This document shows positions 23,395-32,197 of a stretch of DNA of 64,000 nt, in pieces (position 1 is the first letter of the stretch; each line of letters begins with the position of its first letter). A program made the translations under genes and the position numbers. Source of the stretch: Paenibacillus aquistagni (GTDB lineage Bacteria > Bacillota > Bacilli > Paenibacillales > Paenibacillaceae); assembly GCF_900177815.1 (NCBI RefSeq), contig NZ_FXAZ01000001.1, positions 868,001 to 932,000 on the forward strand, in the 5' to 3' direction. The notes under the pieces are model-generated. The model was not told the DNA's origin, ran no database searches, and was given only the letters and a program-made list of their open reading frames with translations.

Positions 23395-24723
23395 ATGGAA
23401 GATGGAAGTTCGGTGCTGCTTCAGCTCGTAATTATTGCTGTACTAACCTTATTAAATGCTTTTTTTGCAGCGGCAGAGATTGCACTTGTCTCACTGAATA
23501 AGAATCGAATCTCACGCATGGCAAGCGAAGGTAATAAGAAAGCAGAGCTGCTCGTCAAGCTCATTGAAGATCCGAGCAAATTCATTGCTACCATTCAGGT
23601 GGGGATCACCCTTGCTGGATTCTTCTCCAGTGCTTCAGCAGCAACAGGGTTATCGAAGCAGTTTGCCGTTGTTCTAGGCAATATCCCTTATGCACAACAG
23701 ATTTCTGTTATAGTCATTACGATCTTGCTGTCATACTTTATGCTCGTCTTTGGTGAATTGTACCCGAAGCGGGTAGCGCTTCAGAATGCAGAGAAAATTG
23801 CGATGTTTGCGGTCAAACCAATCTTGTGGATCAGCAAAATCGCGACCCCATTCGTCAAGCTGCTTTCCTTTTCCACGAACTTGTTAATCAAGCTTACGAA
23901 GATGGGAGGTAATGAGCAGGACGATACGGTATCCAGAGAAGAAATATGGATGCTTGCTCAAGCAGGGCAGGCGGCAGGTACGATAGCTGTTGAAGAAATG
24001 AAAATGTTAAAGGGTGTTTTTCAGCTTGACAATAAAGTAGCCCGTGAGATCATGACTCCACGGACATCGACATTTGCACTCGATGTGGCCACTGCGCCAG
24101 CTCTTCTTGCCGACATCCTGATTGATGAGAACTATTCGCGTGTTCCGATTTATGAAGGAGATATCGACTCCATCATCGGAATTCTTCATATGAGAGATTT
24201 CTTTGCCGAAGCAAGACAGGTTGGCTTTGACAAAGTGGACATAAGAAGCATAATGAGAGAGGCCTATTTCGTGCCCGAGACCAAGTTCACGGATGATCTG
24301 CTTAAGGAGCTGCAAGCCTTACAGCATCATATGGCGGTCTTAATCGATGAATATGGCGGATTTGCCGGGTTGGTTACGATTGAGGATCTGATTGAAGAGA
24401 TCGTAGGAGAGATTGATGACGAGTACGACGAAAGCCGGGGCGAGATTATTCGCATCGACGATCATACGTATTTAGCCTACGGTACAATGCTGATAGAAGA
24501 CTTTAATGAAATGTTTAAGACGAAGCTTGAAGCAGTCAGCAATGACACGATTGCCGGCTTTATCCTAGAGCGTATTGGCACCATTCCTAGCGAGAACGAT
24601 CATATCTCTGTTGAACATGAGCATATTCAGTTTACGGTTGAGGAGATCGTAGACAATCGTTTGAATCGAATCCGAATTACGCTGAATCCGCAACCAGAAT
24701 CACAAGAAACAAGAGAAGATTAA
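23395..24723 (+). CDS. CNNM/CorC-type transporter (hemolysin-family, DUF21-CBS-CorC_HlyC)
   Basis: 442 residues: a DUF21 membrane domain (about 1-190, opening with NAFFAAAEIALVSLNK and containing FGELYPKR), a CBS pair (about 210-335; VAREIMTPRTSTFAL, YSRVPIYEGDIDSIIGILH, LIDEYGGFAGLVTIEDLIEE) and a C-terminal CorC_HlyC domain. Bacterial relatives such as B. subtilis MpfA (YhdP) are linked to magnesium efflux or homeostasis; haemolytic activity should not be assumed. AAAGGAGAGG precedes the ATG. It is a single gene with a terminator. Confidence 0.9.
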   Translation: MEDGSSVLLQLVIIAVLTLLNAFFAAAEIALVSLNKNRISRMASEGNKKAELLVKLIEDPSKFIATIQVGITLAGFFSSASAATGLSKQFAVVLGNIPYAQQISVIVITILLSYFMLVFGELYPKRVALQNAEKIAMFAVKPILWISKIATPFVKLLSFSTNLLIKLTKMGGNEQDDTVSREEIWMLAQAGQAAGTIAVEEMKMLKGVFQLDNKVAREIMTPRTSTFALDVATAPALLADILIDENYSRVPIYEGDIDSIIGILHMRDFFAEARQVGFDKVDIRSIMREAYFVPETKFTDDLLKELQALQHHMAVLIDEYGGFAGLVTIEDLIEEIVGEIDDEYDESRGEIIRIDDHTYLAYGTMLIEDFNEMFKTKLEAVSNDTIAGFILERIGTIPSENDHISVEHEHIQFTVEEIVDNRLNRIRITLNPQPESQETRED

Positions 24724-24730
24724 TACAGTA

Positions 24731-24769
24731 AGCCTCACTTCGATGGAATAGATGAAGTGGGGCTTTTTT
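24731..24769 (+). terminator. Intrinsic terminator after the CNNM gene
   Basis: AGCCTCACTTC pairs with GAAGTGGGGCT (one G-U), followed by TTTTTT. Confidence 0.85.
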
Positions 24770-24799
24770 GTATGTTCAGCAGATTTGCATTCACAATTC

Positions 24800-24860
24800 T
24801 TTACAAAAGCTTTACCAATATCTAACGTACGGTTAACAAGATTGGGCTTCAACGTTAACA
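24800..24860 (+). promoter_or_regulatory. Pho-box-like array of TTAACA repeats upstream of pstS
   Basis: Hexamers related to the PhoP consensus TT(A/T)ACA recur at exact 11-base steps: TTTACA (24800), TTTACC (24811), CTAACG (24822), TTAACA (24833) and TTAACA (24855). Only the 24844 register lacks a match. This is the direct-repeat geometry bound by PhoP~P in Bacillus. A possible -10, TAAGAT, lies at 24870-24875. It implies induction under phosphate starvation. Confidence 0.65.
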
Positions 24861-24932
24861 TTGTCCCTTTAAGATGAATCTTGTACAACAGAACAACGAA
24901 TCGATCTTCAAATCACTAGGGGAGTGAAACAA

Positions 24933-25946
24933 ATGAACGTTAACAAAAAGAAGCTATCCATCGCTATTCTTATGGCTGCAATTATGATCGTGTCCTCTGC
25001 GTGCGGCAGCAGCACCGACAAAGCAGCGGAGAGCAATAAGACAGAGACGACACAAACCTCAACATCGACAACAAAAGAGAATCCGCCTGCAGAAACGGAG
25101 AAGGCATTGTCTGGTTCGATTGAGATCGACGGTTCCAGTACGGTGCATCCCGTCACTGAAGCAGTGGCAGAAGAGTTCGGCAAACAACATAAAGATGTGC
25201 GTGTTCCAGTAGGCGTATCGGGTACTGGCGGCGGCTTCAAGCGCTTCTGCGCAGGTGAGACTGCAATCAGCAACGCATCCCGTCCGATTAAAGACAAAGA
25301 AGCAGAGGCTTGCAAAGCAAACGGCATTGAATATGTCGAGCTAGAAGTGGCTTACGATGGCTTGTCCGTAGTTGTCAACAAAGACAATGACTGGGTAGAT
25401 CATCTGACTATTGATGAATTGAACGCGATCTTCAAGCCTGGCAGCACAGTCAAGACTTGGAAGGATGTTCGTCCAGAATGGCCGGCCGAAACGATAAAGC
25501 TGTACTCTCCAGGCGCTGATTCGGGTACATTTGACTACTTTACGGAAGCAGTAAATGGAAAAGCACAAGAAAGCCGCAATGACAGTCAAATCTCCTTCAG
25601 TGAAGATGACAACACGTTGGTACAAGGGGTTGCAGGCGAGAAATATGGCTTAGGCTACTTCGGCTTTGCTTACTATGAAGAGAATGCAGACACATTGAAG
25701 CTTGTTCCAATTGACGGTGGCAAAGGCGCGATTGCTCCTTCCGCAACAACGATCAATGATGGTACTTATGCGCCATTGTCCCGTCCACTATATGTCTATG
25801 TCAGCAAGCAGGCGCTTGAGCGTGAGGAAGTACGGGCATTTGCAGAATTCTATATCACAAATGCAGCTGAGCTTTCAGAGGAAGTAGGATATATCCGTCT
25901 TCCACAAGAGAAATATGACAGTGATTTAGCAGCGATTAAAGGCTAA
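24933..25946 (+). CDS. pstS: Phosphate-binding lipoprotein
   Basis: High-affinity phosphate ABC importer binding protein. The ATG at 24933, eight bases after AGGGGAG, gives a lipoprotein signal with SSACGSS (Cys24), then a Ser/Thr-rich linker. The phosphate-binding core follows: [46 protein letters not shown], and [17 protein letters not shown], each contributing Ser/Thr/Asp ligands typical of PstS. A GTG nine bases upstream is less likely. In most Firmicutes pstSCAB(B) form an operon; here a terminator follows and pstC, pstA and pstB are absent. Confidence 0.93.
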   Translation: MNVNKKKLSIAILMAAIMIVSSACGSSTDKAAESNKTETTQTSTSTTKENPPAETEKALSGSIEIDGSSTVHPVTEAVAEEFGKQHKDVRVPVGVSGTGGGFKRFCAGETAISNASRPIKDKEAEACKANGIEYVELEVAYDGLSVVVNKDNDWVDHLTIDELNAIFKPGSTVKTWKDVRPEWPAETIKLYSPGADSGTFDYFTEAVNGKAQESRNDSQISFSEDDNTLVQGVAGEKYGLGYFGFAYYEENADTLKLVPIDGGKGAIAPSATTINDGTYAPLSRPLYVYVSKQALEREEVRAFAEFYITNAAELSEEVGYIRLPQEKYDSDLAAIKG

Positions 25947-26001
25947 TCCCCCACATAGAATAAAGATTTGAAGGAATCCCCCTTCTCCTCGCGTCATATA
26001 C

Positions 26002-26043
26002 GAAGAAGACCAGCCTGACCCCTCTCAGGCCGGTCTTCTTTTT
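26002..26043 (+). terminator. Intrinsic terminator of pstS
   Basis: AAGAAGACC and GCCTGA pair with TCAGGC and GGTCTTCTT, then TTTTT; a long stem ending pstS transcription about 55 bases after the stop. Confidence 0.88.
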
Positions 26044-26189
26044 GATATGGGAAACTATTTACAGCATGGAGATAAGCGCATCATGGCTGCTTTTGATGTA
26101 CCGTTGAGAAGAAGACAAGCTCACCCATTCTTGCAGGTGTTGCAAAAATTACGTACGATGGTTGAAAGGCATCATGAGACGGAGGTTAT

Positions 26190-26798
26190 ATGCAGAACTG
26201 GATAACAGATTTTATGGAAAGTTACGGCTATTTGGCTGTGTTCTTTATGATTATGATTGAAAATGTATTTCCGCCGATTCCCTCAGAGTTGATCTTGACC
26301 TTTGGCGGATTTATGACGACTTATTCGGAATTAACAATTGGCGGGACGATCCTTGTCTCAACATTAGGTTCTGTTGCAGGAACACTGATCTTGTATGGGT
26401 TAGGGTATGTTCTGCGCATAGAACGGATGGAGAGAATTGTAGAACGATATGGTCATGTGCTAAGGGTGAAAAAGGAGGATCTGCATAAAGCAAACAGCTG
26501 GTTCGACCGCTACGGCTATTGGACCGTGCTGCTCTGTAGGATGGTTCCATTGATTCGCAGCCTCATCTCCATCCCAGCAGGAATGGCGAGGATGAATGTG
26601 TGGCTGTTCTTGCTCTTTACGACGATTGGCTCGCTGATCTGGAACGTGCTGCTCGTCAGCCTTGGCGCAGCGCTTGGGGGTTCATGGGAGAAGATAGTCG
26701 AGGTCATGGATGTCTATTCTTCGTTCACTTATGCGGCGATAGCGCTTATGCTGGTGATCGGTGCCATCGCATTTTTTCGAAAAAGAAGAAAGAAATAA
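26190..26798 (+). CDS. DedA-family membrane protein
   Basis: 202 residues. The DedA/SNARE-associated domain is marked by YLAVFFMIMIENVFPPIPSE with its conserved Glu and Pro near the start. The central arginine-containing FDRYGYWTVLLCRMVPLIRS and AGMARMNVWLFLLFTTIGSL follow. Recent work ties the family to scrambling or recycling of undecaprenyl phosphate and phospholipids across the membrane; some members need proton motive force. GGAGG lies directly before the ATG. It is a single gene. Confidence 0.9.
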   Translation: MQNWITDFMESYGYLAVFFMIMIENVFPPIPSELILTFGGFMTTYSELTIGGTILVSTLGSVAGTLILYGLGYVLRIERMERIVERYGHVLRVKKEDLHKANSWFDRYGYWTVLLCRMVPLIRSLISIPAGMARMNVWLFLLFTTIGSLIWNVLLVSLGAALGGSWEKIVEVMDVYSSFTYAAIALMLVIGAIAFFRKRRKK

Positions 26799-26870
26799 AA
26801 AGTTGTTATCGTCATCTTTTCGTCTAGTTGCATCATGAAACGAATACAATTATTTATGGATATAATCGTC

Positions 26871-26903
26871 AAGACCTTGCCCCATAGGCAAGGTCTTATT
26901 TTT
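26871..26903. terminator. Bidirectional terminator between DedA and LLM genes
   Basis: AAGACCTTGCC pairs with GGCAAGGTCTT around CCATA, then ATTTTT, between converging genes. Confidence 0.85.
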
Positions 26904-26934
26904 GCAATATAAAACTCCATGAAGGAGATGCCGT

Positions 26935-27966
26935 CTAATGCTTGCTAGATTCTGATGAAGGGGACCATGTCCCCATCGCCTTCGCAACCAGCTTAAAGGA
27001 GCGCACGCGCGACTCAAAATCGTGAATGGGGCTTACCAGCATAATCTCCTCTGTTCCCAGTTCATTGGCGATCGCATTGAGCTTATGCTTCACTTCATCA
27101 GGCGTGCCAACCGCCTTGCGCATTCGGGAAGCTTCAATCATAGCAAGGTCCTGCGCGGTGTAAGGATAAGCAAGCGCTTCTTCAGCGGATGGGAGGCGAG
27201 CAGGCATGCGTCCGCTATGCAGCAGCATAAAGAATAAATCAGAGCTCGAAGCAAGTCTGATCGCTTCCTCGCGGGTATCCGCACAGATCGTCATCACGGC
27301 AGCTAGCGAGCGCGGTGTATCATTCAAGCGAGAAGGCTTGAATTGTTCGACATAGCGATGGATGGCCTGTTCGGTTCCGGGAATTCCGAAAAATTGCGCG
27401 TATGCATACGCAGTGCCATGCTGGGAAGCGATTGAGCCGCTGCCATAAGTTGATCCTAGCATCCAGATATCTGGAGCATGATCCAAGGATGGCGAAGCAA
27501 GCAAGCCCGTATAGCGGTGGCCTTCTGGCAGGTCATCATAGAAGTAGCCGACAAGGTCATGAAGCTTGCTTGGGGTATCGTCGCTCGACTTCACAGGCAT
27601 GCCTTCCTGAAGCGCCCTTGTAGACAACATTGCACCCCCAGGGGCTCGTCCGATGCCAAGATCAATTCGTCCGGGGTAGAGTGCCTCCAGCAAACGGAAA
27701 TTCTCCGCAACTTTGTAGGCGCTGTAATGAGACAGCATCACACCGCCAGAACCAATACGAATGGTATTCGTATTAGCAGCCAAGTGGGCGATTAAGATCT
27801 CTGGACTGGAGTGGGCATGACCTAATGCGCCATGATGCTCTGATACCCAGAAGCGAGTATAACCGTATTGTTCAGCTGCCTGAGCAAGTCTCGTCGTTTC
27901 TAACAGCGTTTCTTCCGCTGTTCGTCCCTCGCTTATTTGAGAATGATCCAAGACACTTAACTTCAT
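26935..27966 (-). CDS. LLM-class flavin-dependent oxidoreductase (luciferase-like)
   Basis: 343-residue single-domain bacterial-luciferase-like monooxygenase using reduced FMN. Family features include an early LDHSQISEG, FWVSEHHG (conserved His pair), IRIGSGGVMLSHYSAYKVAE, LGIGRAPGG and WMLGSTYGSGSIA. These place it in the alkanal-monooxygenase-like group common in Bacillus (YtmO/YwcH-like), whose physiological substrates are mostly unknown. TGGAGGTGC precedes the ATG. It is a single gene sharing a terminator with dedA. Confidence 0.88.
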   Translation of the reverse strand: MKLSVLDHSQISEGRTAEETLLETTRLAQAAEQYGYTRFWVSEHHGALGHAHSSPEILIAHLAANTNTIRIGSGGVMLSHYSAYKVAENFRLLEALYPGRIDLGIGRAPGGAMLSTRALQEGMPVKSSDDTPSKLHDLVGYFYDDLPEGHRYTGLLASPSLDHAPDIWMLGSTYGSGSIASQHGTAYAYAQFFGIPGTEQAIHRYVEQFKPSRLNDTPRSLAAVMTICADTREEAIRLASSSDLFFMLLHSGRMPARLPSAEEALAYPYTAQDLAMIEASRMRKAVGTPDEVKHKLNAIANELGTEEIMLVSPIHDFESRVRSFKLVAKAMGTWSPSSESSKH

Positions 27967-28097
27967 ATTCTTGCACCTCCAGTTGCTTGTTATCGCTACA
28001 ATTAATGAAGTAACTATACTTTACATATTAGATGATTTGCTGTTCTATGGCAAACGACGACTTCCTATCGTTAATTTTTGCAAGTTGATGATTTTCA

Positions 28098-28123
28098 TGA
28101 AACGAATGTTTGATGTAGACGTA
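28098..28123 (+). promoter_or_regulatory. SigmaW-like ECF promoter
   Basis: TGAAAC (28098-28103), exactly 16 bases, CGTA (28120-28123): a perfect match to the Bacillus sigmaW consensus (TGAAAC-N16-CGTA), 28 to 88 bases before the two possible starts of the AI-2E-family gene. It suggests envelope-stress control. Confidence 0.5.
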
Positions 28124-28210
28124 TTAGGTTGAAGATAATAGAGTTAAGGGGTGGCACATTTACCGCCGTCTAAAATGATGAAATTGGATAGGAGTAAGGG
28201 GAGAGGCGCA

Positions 28211-29368
28211 TTGGAGCAAAAGGCATCGAATCCGGAAAGAACAGAGAAGCAACGTTGGAGCGGCAAGCTGGTCGACTTCTTGCTTCATAATAAGGTTGTT
28301 ATCTTCTTATGTATACTGCTTCTGGTAGGACTTAATATTTTTATGTTTTCAAAGATCTCATATATCTTTGAACCGGCAAAAGTTTTAATTGCAACGGTGT
28401 CGCTGCCGATCATATTGGCAGGGGTTGCCTATTATTTGCTAAATCCGATCGTAGATTTGCTTGAACGCTTCAAGGTGAAGCGAATCTACAGTATTCTGCT
28501 TTTGTACTTAATTATCATTGCACTGATTACCTTTTTAATCGTGGCGATTATTCCTTTTATTAAAGAACAGGCAATCAGCTTAGCAGAGAACTTCCCGAAA
28601 TACTACAATGAGGCGATAACGACGTTTGAATCATGGGTGGGAAGCGATCTTTTCAACGATTTTCAGCAGCAGGCAGGCATTGATATTAATCAGATGCTTC
28701 GAGACCTGACAGGCAAAGCGTCTGCCTTTTTCAACGATACGTTCCGCGGCATTGGCTCGATTGTCGGCAAGGTGACAGAGGTCGTATTGGGACTTGTTAT
28801 TGTTCCGTTTGTGCTGTTCTACTTGTTGAAGGATGGCAAGAAGCTTCCTAATTACTTGATGAAATTCCTGCCGACTAAGCTTAGAAACGGCTCGTATCAG
28901 GTAATGGCCGAGATGAACCATCAGATCAGCTCATACATTCGAGGACAGATCATTGTCAGCTTCTGCATCGGGATCTTGCTCTACATTGGCTATCTGATCA
29001 TTGGCCTAGAGTATTCCCTTGTTCTTGCGATTATTGCGGCGTGCACGAGCATCGTTCCTTACTTGGGACCTGCGATTGCGATTACACCTGCATTGATCGT
29101 GGCACTGTTCATGTCACCGATTATGCTGCTTAAGATGATCGTGGTGTGGACGGTTGTTCAATTGATTGAAGGCAAGTTCATTTCTCCACAGATCATGGGC
29201 AAGACTTTAAGCATTCACCCGATCACGATAATCTTCGTGATATTAACCGCAGGAAATCTATTTGGCGTCATCGGAGTTATATTGGCTGTGCCGGGTTATG
29301 CCGTCCTTAAGGTGATGGTCATCCATCTGTTCAATTGGTTCAAGCAAAGATCAGGGCTTTATGAGTAG
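28211..29368 (+). CDS. AI-2E family transporter, second copy
   Basis: Permease of about 385 residues with eight transmembrane helices. The family block reads [20 protein letters not shown] followed by [21 protein letters not shown], as in Bacillus YtvI-like proteins. It is only distantly similar to the copy at 8.4 kb. Start: TTG at 28211 lies seven bases after AAGGGGAG; an in-frame GTG at 28151 would add 20 charged residues with a poorly placed ribosome site. The sigmaW-like promoter upstream hints at a role in membrane stress or ion balance. The substrate is unknown. Confidence 0.83.
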   Translation: MEQKASNPERTEKQRWSGKLVDFLLHNKVVIFLCILLLVGLNIFMFSKISYIFEPAKVLIATVSLPIILAGVAYYLLNPIVDLLERFKVKRIYSILLLYLIIIALITFLIVAIIPFIKEQAISLAENFPKYYNEAITTFESWVGSDLFNDFQQQAGIDINQMLRDLTGKASAFFNDTFRGIGSIVGKVTEVVLGLVIVPFVLFYLLKDGKKLPNYLMKFLPTKLRNGSYQVMAEMNHQISSYIRGQIIVSFCIGILLYIGYLIIGLEYSLVLAIIAACTSIVPYLGPAIAITPALIVALFMSPIMLLKMIVVWTVVQLIEGKFISPQIMGKTLSIHPITIIFVILTAGNLFGVIGVILAVPGYAVLKVMVIHLFNWFKQRSGLYE

Positions 29369-29382
29369 CCGGAACAATCATC

Positions 29383-29430
29383 AACCTCATGTATAGGAGA
29401 TTCGTCTCTCATGCATGAGGTTTTCTTTTA
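29383..29430 (+). terminator. Intrinsic terminator after the second AI-2E-family gene
   Basis: AACCTCAT (29383-29390) pairs with ATGAGGTT (29415-29422), followed by TTCTTTT. Confidence 0.75.
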
Positions 29431-29582
29431 TAAGGTTGGGTAATGTAAATATGAGCGGTTTGAGTGTATGTGTATTTTAGAATGCAAGAATGGGTCTAAT
29501 AATACATTATGGGGACTTGATAAGTTAGCGCATTCGCGCAATGATTATGCTAGATCAATTATAAAAGTGATAGGTGACAGCA

Positions 29583-30968
29583 ATGATAAAACGTTCTTAT
29601 TTCCGAAAATTAGGAGCCGGAATGCTTGCGCTTTCATTGATCCTTAGCGGTTGCAGTAAACCAGAGCAGCGGCATTATCCTGCACAGGGCTCTGTTACGG
29701 CTTTTGTGGCAACGGATACTCATTATTTGGCACCATCCTTGACAGATGACGGTGCAGCCTTCCGCAAATATGTGGACACAGGCGACAGCAAACAGTTGGA
29801 ACGAATAAAAGCGATTATGCAGGCATTTGTGCATGATATCAAGGCCAAGAAGCCTGATCTTCTGATTGTAAGCGGGGATATTAGCAATAATGGGGAGAAG
29901 CAAAGCCATGTAGAGATGGCCAAGCTGTTTCAGGAGATTGAAGACCAAGGAACACAAGTGTATGTCATACCCGGCAACCACGATATCTTGAATCCATGGT
30001 CAAGCCAATTTCAAGGAGATAAGCAGGTCAAAGCTGACCCTGTGACACCTGATCAATTTGCGGATATCTATGGCGCGTTTGGCTATCAAGAGGCGATTGC
30101 AAGGGATCGCAAGACATTAAGCTATATGGCTGCGCCGACCAAGAAGCTTCGTTTGCTGATGCTCGATACGAACCTTTATCAATCCAATGAACGATTAAGA
30201 AGGCCAGAGACGGGAGGCATTATTCCGTCTTCTACACAGCGCTGGATTAGGAATGTGGTTAAGGAAGCAGAGCAGGAGGGCGCTCAGGTGCTTGTCGTGA
30301 TGCATCATAATCTGCTGCCCCACTCTGAGCTGTCTGAGGAAGGCTATCAAATCAAGAACAGCAAAGAAATTACGGAGTTATTCCAAGATCTTCAGCTTCC
30401 GCTCGTTATCTCCGGACATGTGCACTTGCAGCATATTGCAGCACTAGAAGATACCTCTCCCACAGCACATGCGGAATCGGTGGAGCCGCTCTATGATGTG
30501 GCCACAAGTGCGCTCAGTGTCTATCCGCATCAATATGGTGTGTTGAAGTATGACAGCGATGCGCCCTCATGGGATTATTCGACAGCGCCAGTCAAGGTTG
30601 AGGAATGGGCAAGCGAAGCAGGGGTTCAAGATGAGGATCTGCTGGATTTTCAAAACAGCGCCAGACAATTCTTCAATGATTTTACGCGAAGACTGGTCAA
30701 AAAGGAGCTCATGAATGCTCATTACAGCTATGATGACATTCATGTGATGACGGAATTTTTCGTGAATGTTAACAATCAATATTTTGCGGGAAAAGAAATT
30801 GCTCATCGTGACCAGCTGATCTTGTCTGATGCCTATCATTTGTGGATGAGTGCTGAGCCGTCCTATTTAAAAGGGTATATAGTGAGCATGCTGCAGCCAT
30901 ATAAGCGGTCACATGATCGCTTAACCCTTTCACTGTCTCATATAAATACTAACGCTGCTTCTCAGTGA
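29583..30968 (+). CDS. Lipoprotein metallophosphoesterase
   Basis: 461 residues with a lipoprotein signal (lipobox LSGC, Cys24) that would place a calcineurin-like phosphoesterase on the outer face of the membrane. The dinuclear-metal motifs are complete and in order: DTHY, SGDISNNGE, GNHD, MHHN and SGHVH. The C-terminal 130 residues form a helical extension. Substrates of exported members include nucleotides, phosphodiesters and teichoic-acid precursors; none is proven here. I use the ATG at 29583, six bases after AGGTGA, over an in-frame GTG at 29574. It is followed by DUF421 after 76 bases with no terminator between. Confidence 0.88.
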   Translation: MIKRSYFRKLGAGMLALSLILSGCSKPEQRHYPAQGSVTAFVATDTHYLAPSLTDDGAAFRKYVDTGDSKQLERIKAIMQAFVHDIKAKKPDLLIVSGDISNNGEKQSHVEMAKLFQEIEDQGTQVYVIPGNHDILNPWSSQFQGDKQVKADPVTPDQFADIYGAFGYQEAIARDRKTLSYMAAPTKKLRLLMLDTNLYQSNERLRRPETGGIIPSSTQRWIRNVVKEAEQEGAQVLVVMHHNLLPHSELSEEGYQIKNSKEITELFQDLQLPLVISGHVHLQHIAALEDTSPTAHAESVEPLYDVATSALSVYPHQYGVLKYDSDAPSWDYSTAPVKVEEWASEAGVQDEDLLDFQNSARQFFNDFTRRLVKKELMNAHYSYDDIHVMTEFFVNVNNQYFAGKEIAHRDQLILSDAYHLWMSAEPSYLKGYIVSMLQPYKRSHDRLTLSLSHINTNAASQ

Positions 30969-31044
30969 AAGTATGCACATAAAAGCTGTCCAGATGGCTC
31001 ATATTATGAGAATGACACATTCATCATGAAGGAGGAGTCTGGGC

Positions 31045-31917
31045 ATGCAGGCATGGCTTGAAATTACACTGCGCACGCTGGCAGCTGTCGTATCCCTTTA
31101 TTTTCTTACCAAACTATTGGGCAAAAGACAAGTCTCGGAATTGTCTGTGTTTGAGTATATTACAGGAATCACAATTGGAAGCCTGGCAGCTTATATCGGC
31201 TTGGACCAAGATGCACAGTGGTATCTAGGAATCTTGTCGATTGCTGTTTGGGTTGCGGTATCCTATGCTATAGAATGGCTGCAAATCAAATCGAAGAAAT
31301 CGAGAGATTTTCTTGATGGAACCTCGCAGGTGCTCATTAGAGACGGGCAGCTAATGGAGGATAATTTAAAAAAAGAAAAAATCACGGCAGACGAGCTTAT
31401 GCAGGGTTTGCGGAGCAAAGATGTGTTTCGGCTTGCAGATGTGGAATTTGCATTGATAGAGCCAAGCGGAGAGATCAATGTTCAGTTGAAAAAAGAACAT
31501 CAGCCGCTTACGGCAAGCGATCTTGGCTTGGTCATGCAGCGTGAAAGAACGCCTCAAATCATTATTATGGACGGGAATATTATGGATAAGCAGCTCCGCG
31601 TAGAAGGGCTGGACGAGCGTTGGCTGAAGCAGGAGCTGGACAAGCTGGATGTAAAGGTAGAGGATGTTTTCCTTGCTCAGGTGGATTCGAATCGTCAATT
31701 GTATGTTGATCTGTATGATGACCAGAAAAGCTTGAACCACCAGAAGCAGCCTACACCGAATGTGCTCTTGCAGCTAAAACAGATCGAAGCAACGTTAAAG
31801 AAGGCTGCAGAAGGTTCACAGGATGAGAAGAGTATACGCATAGAGAAGCTCGTGGGACGATTCAGAGAAGAACTGGAGCAGTTGTTGGAGGACCCCTTGC
31901 CGCGGCTAAAGCAATAA
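31045..31917 (+). CDS. DUF421 (YetF-like) membrane protein
   Basis: 290 residues with three N-terminal transmembrane helices. The family motif LLGKRQVSELSVFEYITGI follows the first helix and a DUF421 soluble domain runs to about residue 220 (LIRDGQLMEDNLKKEKIT, FALIEPSGEINV, LGLVMQRE, IIMDGNI). The C-terminal 70 residues are charged and coiled-coil-like. YetF-like and 2Duf proteins affect spore envelope properties and heat resistance in some bacilli, but the molecular function is unclear. AAGGAGGAG precedes the ATG. It may be co-transcribed with the phosphoesterase. Confidence 0.85.
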   Translation: MQAWLEITLRTLAAVVSLYFLTKLLGKRQVSELSVFEYITGITIGSLAAYIGLDQDAQWYLGILSIAVWVAVSYAIEWLQIKSKKSRDFLDGTSQVLIRDGQLMEDNLKKEKITADELMQGLRSKDVFRLADVEFALIEPSGEINVQLKKEHQPLTASDLGLVMQRERTPQIIIMDGNIMDKQLRVEGLDERWLKQELDKLDVKVEDVFLAQVDSNRQLYVDLYDDQKSLNHQKQPTPNVLLQLKQIEATLKKAAEGSQDEKSIRIEKLVGRFREELEQLLEDPLPRLKQ

Positions 31918-31996
31918 CATTGCAAGGATCATGCCGGGTCCACTGACATCGCTGGAAAGCCCCAATGCGCAGAATATACGATTATACCGAATATTG

Positions 31997-32027
31997 CCCG
32001 CTAGACTACAGGTTTAGCGGGTTATTT
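31997..32027 (+). terminator. Weak terminator after DUF421 gene
   Basis: CCCGCTA (31997-32003) pairs with TAGCGGG (32015-32021), followed by TTATTTG. Confidence 0.5.
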
Positions 32028-32139
32028 GCGTGTGCAAATTTGTAAGGCTAGGGACTTTCTTCTTTGCAGCTTCTTGCTGTGCTGGATCGTCATTTGATTT
32101 TGCAGGTGGAAAATACAGGGCGGGAAAGGAGGAGTTTGC

Positions 32140-32193
32140 ATGACCGAGATGCAATTAATGTATAGGGGCATGATGCTAATGAAGAAAGGATGA
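32140..32193 (+). CDS. Possible 17-codon leader ORF before the binding protein
   Basis: A Met-rich reading frame (MTEMQLMYRGMMLMKKG) has an excellent AAAGGAGGAG site five bases ahead of its ATG and ends with TGA only four bases before the next gene's ATG; its 3' end contains that gene's own ribosome site (AAAGGATGAGG). It could couple translation to the lipoprotein gene or act as an attenuator. Too short for homology. Confidence 0.35.
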   Translation: MTEMQLMYRGMMLMKKG

Positions 32194-32197
32194 GGTT

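Noticed and set aside
23395-24723. Haemolysin role for the CNNM/CorC protein
   Set aside because: The label comes from an old annotation; domain order DUF21-CBS-CorC_HlyC indicates a divalent-cation transporter.
8434-29368. Quorum-sensing AI-2 export by the two AI-2E-family permeases
   Set aside because: The family name derives from one E. coli member; no luxS, lsr or AI-2-related gene is present, so the function cannot be inferred from the name.
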